64,000 nt of DNA, taken from Williamsia sterculiae. GTDB lineage: Bacteria; Actinomycetota; Actinomycetes; Mycobacteriales; Mycobacteriaceae. This document shows, piece after piece, positions 25,105-32,759 of the stretch (its first letter is position 1; the number at the start of each line of letters is the position of its first letter). Under the pieces are notes generated by a model that saw only the letters and a program-made list of their open reading frames with translations, was not told the origin of the DNA and made no database searches. The translations under genes were made by a program, and so were the position numbers. The stretch is from NCBI RefSeq assembly GCF_900156495.1, contig NZ_FTNT01000009.1, positions 149,556 to 213,555 of the forward strand, written 5' to 3'.

Positions 25105-26726
25105 TCGTCGAACGGGATCGACTGCACGGCACGACATCTGGTGAGGAAGTGCTGGGCCAGCTGGTTGGTGTCGATGGTCGACGAACCCGGTCGCGACGAA
25201 CTGAGCACGACGACCGCGCGGGACACCAGGTGGGCGTAGCCGTGGGCCTGCAGCCAGTCCAGGGTCGCCCCCGCGCTGCGCGCCCCGTCGATCGCCGGTG
25301 AACTGACCAGGATCAGCGCGTCGGCGAAGTCGAGGACACCGTTCATCGCCGAATGGCTCAGTCCCGTACCGCAGTCGGTGATGATGATGTTGTAGAAGCG
25401 CTGGAGTACCGCCATCACGCCGCGGTAGTCGTCCGCACTGAACGCCTCGGCGACTGCGGGATCACGCTCCGACGCGAGTACTTCCAGCCGACTGGGTGCC
25501 TGCGAGGTGTGGGCGCGCACGTCGGAGTAGCGGTAGATGGAGGTGTCGGCGAGCAGATCACGGACCGTGGATCGGGTCTGTTGCGGGATCCGCTGAGCCA
25601 GCGTGCCGAGGTCGGGGTTGGCGTCGACGGCGATGACCCGATCACCACGCAGGGCGGCGAAAGTCGAGCCCAGGCCGACGGTGGTGGTGGTCTTGCCGAC
25701 CCCACCCTTCAGCGACAGCACCGCGATCCGATAATCACCGCGGACCGGACGGTTCACCCGCTCCAGCAGCTGCTGATAGTAGAGGTCGTCCGGGGAGTCG
25801 CCGGGGTTGATCGTCCCGGCGGACATCCGGTGTACCGCACGTCGCCACCCACTGGCCGGTGCCCGACGAGCCTTGCGTAGCAGGGCGACCTCGTCGAGCG
25901 ATGGCGGCGGACCGGACTGGTCGTGACCGAACCCACCGGGTTGGCCCCACGGGTCGCCGGCCGGGCGTTGCGACCCGGTGACGTGCTGGCCGGATTGCGG
26001 TTGACCTGCTCGAGGTTGACCGGGCTGGGGTGCGCCCGGACCTGGGTGCCCCGATTGCGGCGCGAACGTCGGCTGCCCGTACGGCGGGCGTCCGGGCTGG
26101 GGTGCACCCTGGTGCGGCGGACCCTGCGGTTGACCCTGCTGCGGTCGGCCCTGCTGTGGTGTGCCCTGGAATGGGCCGTTCTGCTGGGTCTCGCCGGTCG
26201 GGGGCTGCGGAGGCCGGTGCTGCGGGGGCTGGCCCGGGGGAGGGCCACCGAACGGTGGGCGTGTCTCCGGGCCGGCCGCGGTGGCGGACTGTTCCCACGG
26301 TCGCTGCATCGGGGGAGGAGGGTCGGTTCGCTGCTCGTGACCTGCCGACGCACCTGTCGGTCGATCCTGTTCGCGAGGTGTCAGGGGTGTGAACGGTGGT
26401 TCCGTCGGCTGGGCCCCTGGCCGCCAGGGCTGACCCGGCCCCGCGGGCCCGCCGTGTCGACCCCACCCGGTCGGCGCCTCGCCGTGGTCGGGACGCTGCG
26501 TCGGTTCGGAGGTCGACGCGGCAGTCGGGGTAAACATGTCCGCGCGGGGTTCACCACCGTCGGGACCGCGCCGCGACTCGTCGTCCGCCGAGGCCCCACC
26601 GACCTGGTGCTCATGGTGCTGCTCGGTCCGCGGCTCGGCGTTGCCCGACGTGTCGTCGCCACCGTCGGACGCGCTGTTCTGCAGCCACGGCGGAGTCGCG
26701 GGCAGGCCGTTGTTGTCGTAGCTCAC
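24969..26726 (-). CDS. EspI-like MinD/ParA-type ATPase of an ESX locus
   Basis: A 585-residue protein. Residues 1-275 are a long low-complexity region rich in Pro, Gln and Gly. The C-terminal half is a deviant-Walker ATPase: KGGVGKTTT at 340-348, DANPDLGTLAQRIP, then DCGTGLSHSAMNGVLDFAD. This architecture is that of mycobacterial EspI (ESX-1) and related ESX-linked ATPases. EspI is reported to tune ESX-1 secretion to ATP level. The start is GTG 26726. It is divergent from the substrate operon, and its end overlaps dedA by 136 bp. Confidence 0.82.
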   Translation of the reverse strand: MSYDNNGLPATPPWLQNSASDGGDDTSGNAEPRTEQHHEHQVGGASADDESRRGPDGGEPRADMFTPTAASTSEPTQRPDHGEAPTGWGRHGGPAGPGQPWRPGAQPTEPPFTPLTPREQDRPTGASAGHEQRTDPPPPMQRPWEQSATAAGPETRPPFGGPPPGQPPQHRPPQPPTGETQQNGPFQGTPQQGRPQQGQPQGPPHQGAPQPGRPPYGQPTFAPQSGHPGPGAPQPGQPRAGQPQSGQHVTGSQRPAGDPWGQPGGFGHDQSGPPPSLDEVALLRKARRAPASGWRRAVHRMSAGTINPGDSPDDLYYQQLLERVNRPVRGDYRIAVLSLKGGVGKTTTTVGLGSTFAALRGDRVIAVDANPDLGTLAQRIPQQTRSTVRDLLADTSIYRYSDVRAHTSQAPSRLEVLASERDPAVAEAFSADDYRGVMAVLQRFYNIIITDCGTGLSHSAMNGVLDFADALILVSSPAIDGARSAGATLDWLQAHGYAHLVSRAVVVLSSSRPGSSTIDTNQLAQHFLTRCRAVQSIPFDDHLSEGAEVDLELLSRDARRAFVELAAVVADDFTTSSRREEPFQP

Positions 26727-27094
26727 AGGCGGATCCCTTGTTGGAAATAGCTGGTCAGGAGTCGGTCGGTGATGGGCGCGGCGTGGTGTCCCGCTCGTCC
26801 GTACTCGCGATCGTCTGGCAGGAGCCTATACGTGCGGTGACCACGGACTCGACCGTGCAGCGGATTTACCCAGGAGTGCGTCGGCGGATCGAATGACACC
26901 GCGAGCACCGTGCCCAGCCGATCATGCCAACCGCATCTGCGACAGTGTGTTCGGAAATACGCCTTATCGGACAAGTACCCCACCTTTCATTCGAATAGCC
27001 GACACAACCGACGATTACAGGTGGCCGCATAACCTTTGCTATGGCAATATCACGCCGAGAAAGCCGCACATCTATTTCTTTCCTAGGAGCATTG
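26727..27094. other. divergent control region of the ESX island
   Basis: This 368-bp stretch between the EspI-like gene and the next gene has no convincing gene. Its part from about 26930 to 27085 is clearly less GC-rich than the surroundings, as expected for a promoter region. I could not fix -35/-10 pairs. The AGGAG at 27085-27089 is the ribosome-binding site of the next gene. A minus-strand 86-residue frame here (26723-26983) is judged non-coding (see rejected items). Confidence 0.5.
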
Positions 27095-27409
27095 GTGGCC
27101 AGTGCATCGTCGCGCAACGGCGACCTGTCCGTGGTGACGACCGACGAGGGTCTGCCCACGACGGTGTCGATCTCGGACGCCGCCGCGGGTCGCGATGCCG
27201 CGGTGCTGTCCCGTGAGATCCTCGGGCTGTGTCGACGGTCCGCGGTGTCGGCTGGGGTGGGACGTCGCGTACAACTGCAAGAAGCAGGGGTCGAGAGCGG
27301 TCTCATCGACGCCATGGGTCTGCCGACCGCCGATGACCTCGCCAAACTCGAGATGGCGGACGATCTCGACACCGGGGACACCGCGACCTGGATGCGATCG
27401 GTCCGATGA
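27095..27409 (+). CDS. EspD/EspH-like (DUF2694-type) ESX protein
   Basis: A protein of about 104 residues. The pattern LSVVTTDEGLPTTVSISDAAAGRDAAVLSREILGLCRRSA followed by MGLPTADDLAKLE resembles the core of mycobacterial EspH and EspD, which are small ESX-1 locus proteins of the DUF2694 family. The similarity is by pattern, not measured. I chose GTG 27095, preceded by AGGAG 5 nt upstream, over ATG 27041, which has none. The stop overlaps the ATG of the next gene (ATGA), so they are coupled. Confidence 0.6.
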   Translation: MASASSRNGDLSVVTTDEGLPTTVSISDAAAGRDAAVLSREILGLCRRSAVSAGVGRRVQLQEAGVESGLIDAMGLPTADDLAKLEMADDLDTGDTATWMRSVR

Positions 27410-27765
27410 GCTGGGCCATGGACGAACTCGAGGCACGCGCGCACGCGCAGCTGAACTCGATGCGCGGTCTGCAGGAACAGCTCGGATCGATCCGGGTGCG
27501 AGAGACCAGCCCGGATGATCTCGTCACGGTCGAGGTCGATGCATCGGGTGCGCTCTGTGACCTGGGGTTGGCGCCCGGCGTCGGCGAGCTCGGTGGTCGA
27601 CGCCTGGGAGAACTCATCGTCGCGACCGCGCACGCCGCGGCTCGCATCGCCTTTGCGCGGCGTGCCGCGCTGCTCGAGGACTTCAACCGGTCGTTCGGTG
27701 AGATGGTCGGCGTCGCGGCGGATGGCGGACCCCACGCGGAAACCGCGTCGTCGGGCACCGCATAG
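27406..27765 (+). CDS. EspL-like YbaB/EbfC-family protein
   Basis: A 119-residue protein with a long N-terminal helix (MDELEARAHAQLNSMRGLQEQLGSIRV) and a beta section (DLVTVEVDASGALCDLGLAPG), as in YbaB/EbfC nucleoid proteins. In M. tuberculosis the ESX-1 gene espL (Rv3880c) codes for a protein of this type and size, thought to stabilise EspE/EspF/EspH. The position next to the EspD/H-like gene supports an ESX role rather than a DNA-binding one. Confidence 0.68.
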   Translation: MSWAMDELEARAHAQLNSMRGLQEQLGSIRVRETSPDDLVTVEVDASGALCDLGLAPGVGELGGRRLGELIVATAHAAARIAFARRAALLEDFNRSFGEMVGVAADGGPHAETASSGTA

Positions 27766-27894
27766 TGATCGTCGTGTGGGAGTCGTCACTCGACGAATGT
27801 GGAACCGCGCGGCGCGACGATGCGTCGAACGCAGTGAGAGGGGGTGTCGGCGTGCCGACGCCCGAACCGAGAACAGCCCGACAGGGGGTACACG

Positions 27895-28212
27895 ATGAGT
27901 GAAGTGACTGCGGTCCCGGCCGCGTTGGAGACTTTTGGTTCCGCGGCCGCCGCCATGTCGGCGACCGTGGCCAGCGCCGGTTCGATCAACGCGGCGGCCA
28001 ACACCGCGGTGATGGCCCCGGTGTTCGGTCTCATCGGTCAGGAATTCCTCGCCGCGTTCGTGCAAGCCCAGGCCTCCCACCTGTTCTCGGTGGGTCAGCT
28101 CGCCGCGGTGCACGCGGGAACGGCGGCGTCGATGTTCACCACAGCGCAGGAGTTCCAGTCGTCGGACACGGCCTCGGGAACGGTGATCAAGGCGGCCGGG
28201 GAAGGACAGTGA
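27895..28212 (+). CDS. EspC/EspF-like (DUF2580-type) ESX secreted protein
   Basis: A 105-residue Ala-rich helical protein of the size of EspC and EspF. The first helix (AVPAALETFGSAAAAMSATVASAGS) and the second (FVQAQASHLFSVGQLAAVHAGTAASM) fit a two-helix WXG100-like hairpin. The expected C-terminal YxxxD/E signal appears as F87-Q-S-S-D91, with Phe in place of Tyr. An AGGGGGT ribosome-binding site precedes the ATG. The stop overlaps the GTG of the EspA-like gene. In mycobacteria espC and espA are neighbours and co-secreted. Confidence 0.65.
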   Translation: MSEVTAVPAALETFGSAAAAMSATVASAGSINAAANTAVMAPVFGLIGQEFLAAFVQAQASHLFSVGQLAAVHAGTAASMFTTAQEFQSSDTASGTVIKAAGEGQ

Positions 28213-29588
28213 CCCCGGGGCCTCCCCCCGGTCCCGGCGGCCTCCCGGCCGACCCCAGCATCGCGCAGTTCCTCGACGCGAGTCCGCTCGGTCCCATTCT
28301 CAACACCCCGGTCAGCGATGTCCTCGACGGACTTGGTCTCTCACTGCCGCAGATACCCGCGGGTCTGCCACCGCTTCCCGGTCTGCCGCCGCTACCGCCC
28401 CTCGACATCGGTGCCCTGATCAAACCCATCACCGACCTGCTGGGCGGGTTCGGGACCGGAAACCTCGGGGGCGCCGACTTCGACCCCAGCATGATCTTCC
28501 AGGGTCTCTCGCAGGTCCTCGACATGACGATGGGCCTGGGTTCCGGCGCGCTCAAGGCGCTCGATCAGGTGTGGACGGGGCAGGCGGCGGTGGCGAACAC
28601 GGCCAAGAGCGTCGCCGCGAGCGGCGACACCGCCGCGTTGTCGACGCAGGGGACCGGCATGTCCATCGACATCCAGGCCGCCGCGGGGATCGTCGGCGTG
28701 GGCCTGGGTCTGGTGCAGGGCATCGTCGCCAAGACGGTCGCGTTGATCTCGGGGGCGATGCCGTTCATCCTCACACCGCCCGGACAGGCGGTTGCCCTGG
28801 GTGCCGCGGCCGACGGGCTCGCCGAGGCGACCGCTGTGGTCGCCTCCACCCGTGCCCAGTTGCTCGCCCCGACCACCACCATGGCCGCCCACGGCACCCC
28901 GATCCCGGTCACCGGTGCGCCGGTGCCGACGCCGGGCACCTCGCCGTTCGGGATCGCGGGTTCGGTGCTCGATTCGGTCGGCCAGCCCATGGTCAGTGCG
29001 ATCGGTCAGACCGCATCGATGCTGGGTGGTGCGGGTGGTGACTTGTTGCGGACGCACCAGAGCAACCTGCTGAAGTCCGCGGGCGAACCGGAGGCGAGTG
29101 CGGTCGACGCGGCCGCGCTGAACCCCGATCTCGACCCTGCGGGCGGTGGATCGGGACCCGGTGGCGGCGCCGGCGGGCTCGGGGCGCTCGGTGGTGCCGT
29201 CGGAGGCATCGGTGGGGCTGCCGGGTTGGGGGGATCCACCCCACTCACCGGGCGGCCCACGCCGAGCCAGTTGACCTCACTGGGCGAATCGGGGCCGTCG
29301 ACACCGACCACCCGGTCGTCGTCGACCGCCACCACCACAACGATGCCCGCGTCGATGGCCCCGATGGCCGGCGCGGCGGGTGCCGCCCGCGGCGCGGGCG
29401 CATCCGACGAGGAGCACGAGACGCCGGACTACCTCGTGACCGAACACAACGGCAACGAGGTGGTCGGCGACCTGCCCGACGTCGCCCCCGCCGTGCTCGG
29501 CGATCCCGAGAGTGCCGACAACGCCGGCGCCGCAGCATCACCGGACGTCGAGCTGCGCCTCGGACCCGTGTTCGAACGCACCATCTGA
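28209..29588 (+). CDS. EspA/EspE-like ESX secretion-associated protein
   Basis: A 459-residue protein without a signal peptide. Residues 1-80 are Pro/Gly/Leu-rich. The middle (about 90-270) is helical and hydrophobic (GVGLGLVQGIVAKTVALISGAMPFIL). Then come a Gly-rich linker and a Ser/Thr-rich part. Near the C-terminus, Y408-L-V-T-E412 fits the type VII YxxxD/E signal. The layout and the place directly after the EspC-like gene recall espC-espA of mycobacteria. Direct sequence identity to EspA is not apparent to me, so the name is a layout-based guess. Confidence 0.55.
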   Translation: MTPGPPPGPGGLPADPSIAQFLDASPLGPILNTPVSDVLDGLGLSLPQIPAGLPPLPGLPPLPPLDIGALIKPITDLLGGFGTGNLGGADFDPSMIFQGLSQVLDMTMGLGSGALKALDQVWTGQAAVANTAKSVAASGDTAALSTQGTGMSIDIQAAAGIVGVGLGLVQGIVAKTVALISGAMPFILTPPGQAVALGAAADGLAEATAVVASTRAQLLAPTTTMAAHGTPIPVTGAPVPTPGTSPFGIAGSVLDSVGQPMVSAIGQTASMLGGAGGDLLRTHQSNLLKSAGEPEASAVDAAALNPDLDPAGGGSGPGGGAGGLGALGGAVGGIGGAAGLGGSTPLTGRPTPSQLTSLGESGPSTPTTRSSSTATTTTMPASMAPMAGAAGAARGAGASDEEHETPDYLVTEHNGNEVVGDLPDVAPAVLGDPESADNAGAAASPDVELRLGPVFERTI

Positions 29589-29632
29589 ACCCAGCACGCA
29601 CGCCGCCCACCACCGTCGAGGGAGAGCAAGGC

Positions 29633-29935
29633 ATGACCCAGCACGTACACGTCGATCGGACCCACCTCGTCGTCGCCGCCCATGAGATGGACGCACTCGC
29701 CGATCATCTCGAGACAGCCTTGGGGAACCACGCCCCGACGCTGAGCGTCCAACCAGCAGGTGCCGACGAGGTGTCGGCGCGGGCGGCGGAAACGTTCTCC
29801 GAGGTCGCCGAGAAATACGGCGTCGAGGGCAGCCACGGTGTGCTCGAACTCCGCAAGATCGCGGCCACCCTGCGGGCGCAGGCGGCGGACTTCGCGGCCG
29901 CCGACGAGACGGTTGCCGAGGCGTTCCGCGCCTGA
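29633..29935 (+). CDS. PE-family-like protein
   Basis: A 100-residue helical protein of PE-domain length. The central PAGADEVSARAAETF (41-55) closely follows the PE core (AAGADEVSAAIAALF in mycobacterial PE). The C-terminal general secretion motif is F87-A-A-A-D91, with Phe for Tyr. PE proteins pair with PPE proteins and are exported by ESX systems. It is followed 52 bp later by a PPE-like gene, the usual gene-pair order. A GGAGAG ribosome-binding site precedes the ATG. Confidence 0.72.
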   Translation: MTQHVHVDRTHLVVAAHEMDALADHLETALGNHAPTLSVQPAGADEVSARAAETFSEVAEKYGVEGSHGVLELRKIAATLRAQAADFAAADETVAEAFRA

Positions 29936-29987
29936 CCGCGGACTGCTCGCGCTCCACTGACACGACCAGAACCGGAGAGGAGGAACG

Positions 29988-31037
29988 ATGACCGGATTCA
30001 CCGGGGTGGCCTGGGACGGCCGCACCACCGAGCGGCTCGCCCATGACCTGGTTCACGGTGCCGGGCCGGCCCCGCTCGCCGAAGCCGGTCTCGCCTGGGC
30101 GCAGGTCGCTGCCCTCCTCGCCGACGCCGGAGTGCAGTACCAGCGCATCGTGACCGAGCTCGGCAGGCATTGGCAGTCCACCGGACACGACACCGTGCAA
30201 CAGAAGTTGCGAAGCCTCTCTCCTTGGTTCGAGCACATGGCCGGCGAGGCGGCCCAGAATGCGGTGCGGGCCGAAGGTCAGGCCGCCGCCGACACGGTCG
30301 CCCGACTGACGATGCCCAACGTCGTCGAGATCGAGGCGAACAAGGCGATCCACGAGAATGCGACCAGGATCGGGGCCGCGCTCGGGGCGCCGATCAACGG
30401 TGTCGCCGCCCGGGCCGAGAACGCTCTACACGATCAGAAGGTGCGCGCCGCCCGCGTCATGCAGACCTACGAATCGGCCACCGCACCGGTCGCCGAGTCC
30501 TGGCCCGCGCCGATGCCGCCGCAGGTGGTGTCGGGTAAGGCGTTGGCTGCCGAGCAGGCTGCTCGACGCGCTGCCGACGGACCCCGCGCGGCGGGGCCCC
30601 CGACGGGGACGCAGACATCGGCCACACGGACTCCGGCGGGTGCGGGAGTCGGGATGATCGGCATGCCGATGGTTCCGGTGATGGCGCCCACGCCGCTGAC
30701 CGGACCCCGTGCCGCCGCAACGATGCTGGCCTCGGGGACGACGACGGTCGCCGAACCGCGTCCCGCACCCATCGGTGAGGTGCGGTCTCCGGTCGCGGCG
30801 CCGCCGACGCCGATCGCGGCCGTGAACGGTCTCAACGGTGACCGGGAGCTGCCCACGCGTCGGGCGGAGATCTCGGCGTCGGGAGACGACGTCACCGAGG
30901 CGACGGACGGACTGGTCGGCACCGGGGACGACGCCGCGGTCGGGGAGCGGTACCGAACCGAACGACTCGATCTGTTCGGCACTCCCGCACAGGCATCACC
31001 CGCGGTGATCGGCGCGGCGGAAGGGGGCCCATCGTGA
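29988..31037 (+). CDS. PPE-family-like protein
   Basis: A 349-residue protein. The helical PPE-like domain covers residues 1-175. W62-Q-S in HWQSTGHD sits where PPE proteins have the WxG turn, and SPWFEHMAGEAAQNAVRAEGQAA matches the next helix. The C-terminal half is Pro/Ala/Thr-rich and disordered, without the classic PPE-SVP or MPTR repeats. It should pair with the PE-like protein upstream and be bound by the EspG downstream. A strong GGAGAGGAGG precedes the ATG, and the stop overlaps espG (GTGA). Confidence 0.72.
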   Translation: MTGFTGVAWDGRTTERLAHDLVHGAGPAPLAEAGLAWAQVAALLADAGVQYQRIVTELGRHWQSTGHDTVQQKLRSLSPWFEHMAGEAAQNAVRAEGQAAADTVARLTMPNVVEIEANKAIHENATRIGAALGAPINGVAARAENALHDQKVRAARVMQTYESATAPVAESWPAPMPPQVVSGKALAAEQAARRAADGPRAAGPPTGTQTSATRTPAGAGVGMIGMPMVPVMAPTPLTGPRAAATMLASGTTTVAEPRPAPIGEVRSPVAAPPTPIAAVNGLNGDRELPTRRAEISASGDDVTEATDGLVGTGDDAAVGERYRTERLDLFGTPAQASPAVIGAAEGGPS

Positions 31038-31852
31038 ATCTGACCGTATTCGCAGACGATGTGTCCTCCGAGACCGTCCTCACCGCGGCGCAATGGACGC
31101 GATTGGGCGAGCACGCCGACGTGCAGACCTGGCCGGTCGTGCTCGACCTCGAGCCCCGGTTCGACACCCACGCCGAACGGGCCGCAGCGGCGCGTGATCA
31201 CGACGCCGCGCTGACCGCGGCGGGTTTGTTCGACCACGGTGAGGTCGATGCCGACCTGCGGAGCGCACTGACGGTGGTCGCCGACCCCGAGCGGATGCTC
31301 GCCGTCCGCCGGTTCGCCGGTGACGGCACCGTACGTGCGTGTCTCGCCCGGCGAGGGGACGCGCACGTCTGGCTGGTCAGGACCGGCGACACGATCCGAC
31401 TGCGCCGACCCGGCGTCGCCGACGACACCGACATCGTCGCGCTCATCACCACACTTCTCGGTGCCCATGACACCCCCGACTTCGTCGGGATCAGTGCTCC
31501 GGCCGAGGAACTCGCCGGCCGGCTGAACTCGTGCGAGACCACCGCGAACTACGCGGATGCGTTGTACGCGGTCGGTGCGGGCCAACAGGACGCCGTGGTC
31601 GTCGCGTCCGCCCTGCAGGCGTGCGACGCGCACACCGAGATCGTCGCCGAGCAACGTGTCGACGGGGTCGTCTCGTCGTCGCTCGGTGCGCTCGCGATCT
31701 TCGAGTCCCCCCGGGGCCGAATCGTCGCGGGTCCCAGTATGTCTCCGGACGGACGGGTGTGGACAACACTCTCGAGAGGGACGAGTCATCGGATCGGGCA
31801 GGCTCTGCACCTGCTGATCGAGACCCTGCCCGACTCGCGGTGGATGCCATGA
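31034..31852 (+). CDS. EspG-family ESX chaperone
   Basis: A 272-residue cytosolic chaperone of the EspG type, which binds the tip of PE-PPE heterodimers and guides them to their own ESX system. The family-typical ending GRIVAGPSMSPDGRVWTTLSRGTSHRIGQALHLLIETLP and the mid-region beta strands (RFAGDGTVRACLARRGDAHVWLVRTGD) are clear. It starts with GTG overlapping the PPE stop, with AAGGGGG 6 nt upstream. The placement directly after PE-PPE and before the Esx pair is as in mycobacterial ESX loci. Confidence 0.82.
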   Translation: MNLTVFADDVSSETVLTAAQWTRLGEHADVQTWPVVLDLEPRFDTHAERAAAARDHDAALTAAGLFDHGEVDADLRSALTVVADPERMLAVRRFAGDGTVRACLARRGDAHVWLVRTGDTIRLRRPGVADDTDIVALITTLLGAHDTPDFVGISAPAEELAGRLNSCETTANYADALYAVGAGQQDAVVVASALQACDAHTEIVAEQRVDGVVSSSLGALAIFESPRGRIVAGPSMSPDGRVWTTLSRGTSHRIGQALHLLIETLPDSRWMP

Positions 31853-31964
31853 CCGCCGGGTCGGGGAAGGAGTTCGGCAGGACCGATGTCGGACTCCGCG
31901 CACGAAGTTCGAACATCCGCGGTCATCACGCCGGTGGTGCCGCCTCAGTATGGAGGGAACTACC

Positions 31965-32264
31965 TTGGCAACTCACATGAATCTCGACACCGCGGGCGGA
32001 CACGCCGGCGTACAGCAGGTCCAGGGCCAGATCGAGGAGATGCAGTCGCTGCTCAAGGCCGTCAACTCGCAGGTCGCGGCCGCGGCGAGCTGGAAGGGCT
32101 CGGCGAGCAGCACTTTCCATGGTGTGGCCGAGGACTGGCAGGCGCATGCAGGCAACTTGCAGCGCGCGCTGGACACCATGCGCGAGAACCTGAACGGCTC
32201 CTTCCAGGGCTACGAGCAGGCCGAAGAACAGGCCGCCTCCGGCTTCAACGGCCTCAAGCTCTGA
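31965..32264 (+). CDS. WXG100 protein, EsxB/CFP-10-like
   Basis: A 99-residue WXG100 protein. W43-K-G45 is the turn between two helices, and Y83-E-Q-A-E87 is a YxxxE secretion signal near the C-terminus, as in EsxB. The TTG at 31965 is chosen because GGAGGG lies 7 nt upstream; an ATG at 31950 would sit before that site, and an ATG at 31977 would shorten the first helix. It lies 36 bp before its likely heterodimer partner. Confidence 0.85.
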   Translation: MATHMNLDTAGGHAGVQQVQGQIEEMQSLLKAVNSQVAAAASWKGSASSTFHGVAEDWQAHAGNLQRALDTMRENLNGSFQGYEQAEEQAASGFNGLKL

Positions 32265-32300
32265 CTCACCTCTTCCACCCAACGGACCTTAGGACCACAC

Positions 32301-32597
32301 ATGTCTGATCTCATCAGCTACCACTTCGGCGACCTCCAGGATCTGCAGGCCGGCCTCGTCGCCAACGTCAACCGTCTGCACACCCTGTCGGCGGACCTCG
32401 GCCAGACCGTCTCCCACCTGAACGACGCATGGAAGTCGGACTCGGCGGGTACCGCGTTCAACTCCGCCTACCAGCAGTGGAACAAGGAACTCGACGCCGC
32501 GACCGAACATCTGCACGGCATCGGCAAGGGCGTCGGCAACGCCTCGGATTCGATGCAGCACGCCGACAAGGCGGCGGCGGCCCGATTCGGCAACTGA
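32301..32597 (+). CDS. WXG100 protein, EsxA/ESAT-6-like
   Basis: A 98-residue helical-hairpin protein, partner of the preceding Esx protein. The usual WxG turn is altered to W44-K-S46 (DAWKSDSAGTAF). No YxxxD/E motif is present, as expected for the partner that lacks the signal. The order PE-PPE-espG-esxB-esxA resembles mycobacterial ESX loci. A strong hairpin follows the stop and closes the island. Confidence 0.82.
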   Translation: MSDLISYHFGDLQDLQAGLVANVNRLHTLSADLGQTVSHLNDAWKSDSAGTAFNSAYQQWNKELDAATEHLHGIGKGVGNASDSMQHADKAAAARFGN

Positions 32598-32608
32598 TGT
32601 CGCCGCAC

Positions 32609-32654
32609 CCCCGTCCGTCGGTGCTCGTCGGGAGATGAGACCGGACGGACGGGG
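32609..32654 (+). terminator. strong hairpin terminator of the ESX operon
   Basis: CCCCGTCCGTC (32609-32619) pairs perfectly with GACGGACGGGG (32644-32654). Two short inner extensions (GGT/ACC and CTC/GAG) continue the stem to about 17 bp with single-base bulges. It begins 12 nt after the esxA-like stop. No T-run follows, as is common in actinobacteria. Confidence 0.7.
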
Positions 32655-32759
32655 CGGGTGGCACACGGTCGGCCGTCGTCGAGCGGCGCGCCGGTATGAC
32701 CACCCCCGGTAGGGTCTCAGCGCGGCACTCGCAACGGGATCCATTCGGAAGGCGGCGTC

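Noticed and set aside
26723..26983. 86-residue minus-strand frame whose stop overlaps the EspI-like start (GTGA)
   Set aside because: The overlap is suggestive, but third-position GC is lower than in real genes here, the ribosome-binding site is badly spaced and no family is recognised. It covers the AT-richer promoter region. It would be worth restoring if conserved in relatives.
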